Below are positions 5,425 to 7,469 of a stretch of DNA of 7,469 bases, piece after piece. This DNA is from an uncultured Eubacterium sp. (lineage in GTDB: Bacteria > Bacillota > Clostridia > Lachnospirales > Lachnospiraceae), in assembly GCA_937915825.1 (NCBI GenBank), contig CALGGT010000048.1, positions 1 to 7,469 of the forward strand. Direction: 5' to 3'. Position numbers and translations under genes: made by a program. Below the pieces are notes generated by a model that ran no database searches, had not been told where the DNA came from, and was given only the letters and a program-made list of their open reading frames with translations. Within the stretch, counting starts at the first letter, position 1, and the number at the start of each line of letters is the position of its first letter.

Positions 5425-5453
5425 TTGATCTTCTTATAACAGTTGATCATAAA
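5425..5453 (+). promoter_or_regulatory. Possible weak promoter for the LRR gene
   Basis: TTGATC (5425-5430) and CATAAA (5448-5453) are separated by 17 bases, each matching four of six consensus positions. Transcription would begin inside or just before the 16-bp repeat, leaving about 65 bases of leader. No better candidate is visible between cpsD and the LRR gene. This is a tentative call based on spacing alone. Confidence 0.3.
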
Positions 5454-5457
5454 TGCT

Positions 5458-5497
5458 GTATGGTATTCATGCCGTATGGTATTCATGCCGTATGGTA
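5458..5497. repeat. 16-bp tandem repeat upstream of the LRR gene (2.5 copies)
   Basis: GTATGGTATTCATGCC occurs twice without change (5458-5473, 5474-5489) and a third time in part (GTATGGTA, 5490-5497). The bases just before, ATGC at 5453-5456, also fit the period. The array ends about 15 bases before the AAAGGAGGG ribosome site of the LRR gene, so it lies in its leader or promoter. It may be a regulator binding array or slipped-strand product. Confidence 0.85.
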
Positions 5498-5524
5498 AAT
5501 CTTAATGAAAGGAGGGAATGTGAG

Positions 5525-6079
5525 ATGAGAAAGTCCATTTCCAAAGCAATTGTAAGCACAGCGTTGGTTGCAGCAATGGTTGTGACTTCGGTTCCTGTAG
5601 CAGCTGCTGCCAGTCCTACAAAGGGCGTTGAACCGGAGGCGTTAACGATGGTAAAAGGCGAAGATACCGGCAAAGGTATTAGTGTTTGGGCGAATACATC
5701 TGAGGATGGCAGTGCTGTTATCAAGAAAGTAAAGTCCAAGAAAAAGACAATCACATTTAATACAACCGTTAAAATCAATGGCATTAACTACACGTACATC
5801 GCAGTTGGTAAGAAAGCTTTTAAGAAGTGTAAAAAACTGAAAAAAGTTACTCTTCCGATTTCGATCAACCGACTTCGTAAGCAGTCCTTTATGGGATCCA
5901 AGGTGAAAGACATCACCCTTACAAGTAAGTATGCGCCTACGGTTGCAAAATCTGCTTTCAAAGGATTGAGAACAAAGAAGATGACGATCCGTGCGACTGC
6001 CATGGACGCAAAACAAGTGAAGAAGCTGAAGAAAGCTTTGAAAACTGCTAAATTTAAAGGTTCTGTTGTAACAGCATAA
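5525..6079 (+). CDS. Secreted basic leucine-rich-repeat (BspA-like/LRR_5) protein
   Basis: The start is the ATG at 5525, 8 bases after AAAGGAGGG; the frame is open further upstream but only through the repeat. The 184-residue product begins with a clear Sec signal peptide: basic MRKSISK, hydrophobic core IVSTALVAAMVVTSVPV, and an AAAA cleavage region around residues 26-30. The mature part reads 'TITFNTTVKINGINYTYIAV', then 'GKKAFKKCKKLKKVTLP' and 'SAFKGLRTKKMTI', the pattern of BspA-like LRR_5 repeats in Lachnospiraceae surface proteins. Only about two or three repeats are present, so it is short for the family. I count about 38 Lys/Arg against 8 Asp/Glu after the signal, a strongly basic protein. 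There is no LPXTG, choline-binding or membrane anchor. It may bind acidic polysaccharide or wall polymer; that role is inferred from charge and operon position. Confidence 0.88.
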   Translation: MRKSISKAIVSTALVAAMVVTSVPVAAAASPTKGVEPEALTMVKGEDTGKGISVWANTSEDGSAVIKKVKSKKKTITFNTTVKINGINYTYIAVGKKAFKKCKKLKKVTLPISINRLRKQSFMGSKVKDITLTSKYAPTVAKSAFKGLRTKKMTIRATAMDAKQVKKLKKALKTAKFKGSVVTA

Positions 6080-6112
6080 CCGAAAAGGTAGTTGCCTTCA
6101 CGTAAATCTAAT

Positions 6113-6126
6113 TTGATTCGAATCAA
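6113..6126. promoter_or_regulatory. Perfect 14-bp palindrome, candidate operator
   Basis: TTGATTCGAATCAA is a perfect dyad 34 bases after the LRR stop codon. Its left half, TTGATT, could serve as a -35 with TAGAAT (6138-6143) as a -10, although the spacing of 19 bases is long. A regulator site is plausible but unproven; as RNA it would form only a short stem with a tight loop. Confidence 0.5.
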
Positions 6127-6145
6127 GCAGAAAATTCTAGAATGG

Positions 6146-6194
6146 ATAAAATTCCGAGCCTTTGACGAAGGGGCCAAGGGCTCGGGAATTTTAT
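6146..6194 (+). terminator. Long hairpin, probable transcription terminator after the LRR gene
   Basis: ATAAAATTCC (6146-6155) pairs with GGAATTTTAT (6185-6194), and GAGCC (6156-6160) pairs with GGCTC (6179-6183). This gives a 15-bp stem with one bulged G (6184) and an 18-base loop. The descending arm ends AATTTTAT, a short T-tract that also belongs to the stem, as in bidirectional terminators. The T-run is modest, so termination may be partial and leave readthrough to the dehydratase. Confidence 0.6.
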
Positions 6195-6211
6195 GCTAAA
6201 TGATAACATGT

Positions 6212-6271
6212 GAGAATGCGCGTGAAAATGCGTGTGAAAACGCGTGTAAAAATGTGTGTAAAAATGTGTGT
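6212..6271. repeat. 12-bp tandem repeat, five copies
   Basis: Five adjacent 12-base units fit the pattern RARAAYGYGYGT: GAGAATGCGCGT, GAAAATGCGTGT, GAAAACGCGTGT and two identical AAAAATGTGTGT units. Units are graded, neighbours being most alike, which is typical of expansion by slippage. No gene covers them; translation of the minus strand gives only a low-complexity His/Thr/Phe shadow. They lie between the terminator hairpin and the 28-bp array in the 337-base gap at 6080-6416. Confidence 0.88.
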
Positions 6272-6390
6272 GAATTGTGCATTTGTAGAATGATTCTATG
6301 AATTGGTCATTTGTAGAGTAATTATATGAATTGCGCATTTGTAGAATGATTCTATGAATTACACATTTGTAGAATATTTATATGAATTGG
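6272..6390. repeat. 28-bp tandem repeat, four copies plus a partial fifth
   Basis: Units start at 6272, 6300, 6328 and 6356, with a partial GAATTGG at 6384. Each opens with GAATT, has the invariant core CATTTGTAGA near the middle and ends with TAT. Units 1 and 3 differ at a single base and contain the dyad TAGAATGATTCTA. Units 2 and 4 are more diverged and end in TTATAT. The alternation hints at a 56-bp higher-order period. The array ends about 25 bases before the dehydratase start, so it lies in that gene's promoter or leader. There are no spacers, so it is not a CRISPR array. Confidence 0.9.
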
Positions 6391-6416
6391 TGGGATATGT
6401 GAGATGAGGGGCAAAA

Positions 6417-7469
6417 TTGAAAGAGAAAAAGGATATAAACACCAAGATGCTGCAACACAGTCAGGTGATTATGATCTACCTGATGTTCTATGATTTTGTA
6501 GCTGTGACAGTTTCATATTTCTTCGCGTTATTGGTACGGTTTGATCTAAGGTTTTCCATGATCCCGGCGGAGTATTTATATGCCTGGAAGAGATTTGCAC
6601 CGATCTATGCGCCTTTATGCATTGTTGTATTCTGGATCTTTAAGCTGTATAAAAGTATTTGGAAATTTGCAAGCTTTACGGAACTTCAAAGAATTGGCAG
6701 TGCCTGGATCCTTACGACCGCGCTCCATGTGATCCTGATCACAGGATTCTTACGTCGGATGCCCATCTCTTATTATATGATGGGGGCGATCTTCCAGTTT
6801 GTCATGATTACGGGAGTTCGGTTTTCCTATCGGTTTGTTCTGCTTCTTCGGGCTAGAAGAGAGAAAGGATCCGTTAAAAATGTTATGATCGTAGGCGGCG
6901 GCGCTGCCGGCCTTCAGATCATTCGGGAGCTTCGAAGAACGGCCAGTGTCCGGGAACGGATCACATGCATCATTGACGATGATGATTATAAATGGGGGAA
7001 AGAGATCGAAGGTGTGCCGGTTTATGGCGGACGTGATAAAATTATTGAGGTCGCGGAAAAAAATGACATTGATAAGATCTATATAACGATCCCCAGTATG
7101 ACCAATCAAGAGAAGAAGAAGATCCTACATATTTGCCAGGAGACGGATTGCGAATTAATGATCCTACCTGGTCTGTATCAGGTTGCCTTGGGGGATGTAT
7201 CGGTGAATTCCCTGAAGAAGGTGGATGTGGAAGACCTTCTGGGGCGAGAGCCTGTGAAGATGGACGAGCAACCGATTCAGGAGTTTTTGAAAGACAAGGT
7301 TGTGCTGGTAACCGGCGGCGGAGGCAGTATCGGAAGTGAACTTTGCCGGCAGGTAGCGGCGATTCCGGAATTAAAGCAGTTGATCATATTTGATATTTAC
7401 GAGAACAACGCCCATGCGATCAAGCTGGAACTTACCGATAAATACCCCTATCTGGACCTTGTGGTATTG
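6417..7469 (+). CDS. Membrane-bound nucleotide-sugar 4,6-dehydratase (CapD/PglF/WbpM-like), 3' end outside the window
   Basis: The frame is open from the TTG at 6417 to the window end (351 codons); family members have about 600-650 residues. Four membrane helices lie at about residues 17-40, 60-78, 95-112 and 120-144. A first Rossmann-like domain begins 'VMIVGGGAAGLQIIREL' (156-172), and the catalytic short-chain dehydrogenase domain begins 'VVLVTGGGGSIGSELCRQ' (295-312) with the NAD-binding acidic residue in 'IIFDIYENNA' (323-332). The catalytic triad lies beyond the edge. The family converts UDP-GlcNAc to a 4-keto-6-deoxy sugar, the first step to bacillosamine-, QuiNAc- or FucNAc-type residues of surface glycans. 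I chose TTG 6417 because AGGGG lies 5 bases upstream and an in-frame stop precedes it at 6405; the next start, ATG 6447, has no well-spaced site and would lose 10 residues. It presumably opens the sugar-synthesis and glycosyltransferase part of the locus. Confidence 0.9.
   Translation, partial: MKEKKDINTKMLQHSQVIMIYLMFYDFVAVTVSYFFALLVRFDLRFSMIPAEYLYAWKRFAPIYAPLCIVVFWIFKLYKSIWKFASFTELQRIGSAWILTTALHVILITGFLRRMPISYYMMGAIFQFVMITGVRFSYRFVLLLRARREKGSVKNVMIVGGGAAGLQIIRELRRTASVRERITCIIDDDDYKWGKEIEGVPVYGGRDKIIEVAEKNDIDKIYITIPSMTNQEKKKILHICQETDCELMILPGLYQVALGDVSVNSLKKVDVEDLLGREPVKMDEQPIQEFLKDKVVLVTGGGGSIGSELCRQVAAIPELKQLIIFDIYENNAHAIKLELTDKYPYLDLVVL

Noticed and set aside
5378..5452. Terminator after cpsD
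   Set aside because: I found no stem followed by a T-run; the stretch holds only the short direct repeat TTGATC and weak promoter-like sequences.
5453..5524. N-terminal extension of the LRR protein from the upstream ATG at 5453
   Set aside because: The extension is encoded by the tandem repeat and would bury the signal peptide; the ATG at 5525 has a strong ribosome site and starts the signal sequence directly.
5788..6177. Minus-strand open frame of 129 codons opposite the LRR gene
   Set aside because: It reflects antisense reading of lysine-rich codons (Phe/Leu-rich), and the plus-strand LRR protein has a signal peptide and ribosome site.
6123..6338. Minus-strand frame of 71 codons with a His/Thr/Phe repeat
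   Set aside because: It is the translation of the 12-bp and 28-bp repeats, with no ribosome site or family match; a shadow of the repeat array.
6272..6390. Possible CRISPR array
   Set aside because: The 28-bp units are directly adjacent with no unique spacers, and there are no cas genes in the window.

Overview
The window looks like a chromosomal segment of a low-to-moderate GC Firmicute, most likely a Clostridia/Lachnospiraceae-type gut bacterium. This is inference. It rests on strong AGGAGG-type ribosome sites, consensus SigA promoters, the Firmicute split form of the tyrosine-kinase polysaccharide co-polymerase (separate membrane adaptor and kinase genes), a PHP-type phosphatase, and a small lysine-rich BspA-like leucine-rich-repeat protein of a kind common in Lachnospiraceae. 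No rRNA, tRNA, CRISPR array or transposase gene is visible.

The window falls into two halves. Bases 1 to about 1940 are an accessory, decayed zone. On the minus strand, in order of transcription, lie a small HTH regulator (1143-856), a small membrane protein (856-551) and a four-cysteine zinc-ribbon-like protein (516-247), apparently one operon. Beyond them is a separately promoted Gp49/HigB-type toxin gene that runs off the left edge (136-1). On the plus strand lie a fragment of an archaeal-type AAA ATPase/DUF234 gene (about 1253-1639) and a vapB antitoxin cut short after its DNA-binding half (1775-1948), still preceded by its promoter and operator. Three promoters in this zone carry palindromes inside the -35/-10 spacer or over the -10, as expected for autorepressed toxin-antitoxin or regulator genes.

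From 1917 onward the window is the start of an exopolysaccharide/capsule locus on the plus strand. A (TA)12 microsatellite sits immediately upstream of a perfect consensus promoter (TTGACA-17-TATAAT, 1945-1973). The promoter drives cpsB (PHP tyrosine phosphatase, 2026-2778), an LCP-family polymer ligase (2771-3916), cpsC (Wzz-type chain-length adaptor, 3921-4637) and cpsD (BY-kinase, 4634-5377). These genes overlap or nearly touch. CpsD with CpsC should control polymer length and export through tyrosine phosphorylation, CpsB should reverse that phosphorylation, and the LCP protein should attach the finished polymer to the wall.

After cpsD the layout loosens. A 16-bp tandem repeat precedes a secreted, very basic LRR protein (5525-6079). 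A 337-base gap follows, with a 14-bp palindrome, a hairpin terminator, five copies of a 12-bp repeat and about four copies of a 28-bp repeat. Last comes a membrane-anchored nucleotide-sugar dehydratase of the CapD/PglF/WbpM type (from 6417) that runs off the right edge. The most notable points are the microsatellite in UP-element position at the capsule promoter, the dense repeat array ahead of the dehydratase, and the basic secreted LRR protein inside a polysaccharide operon.
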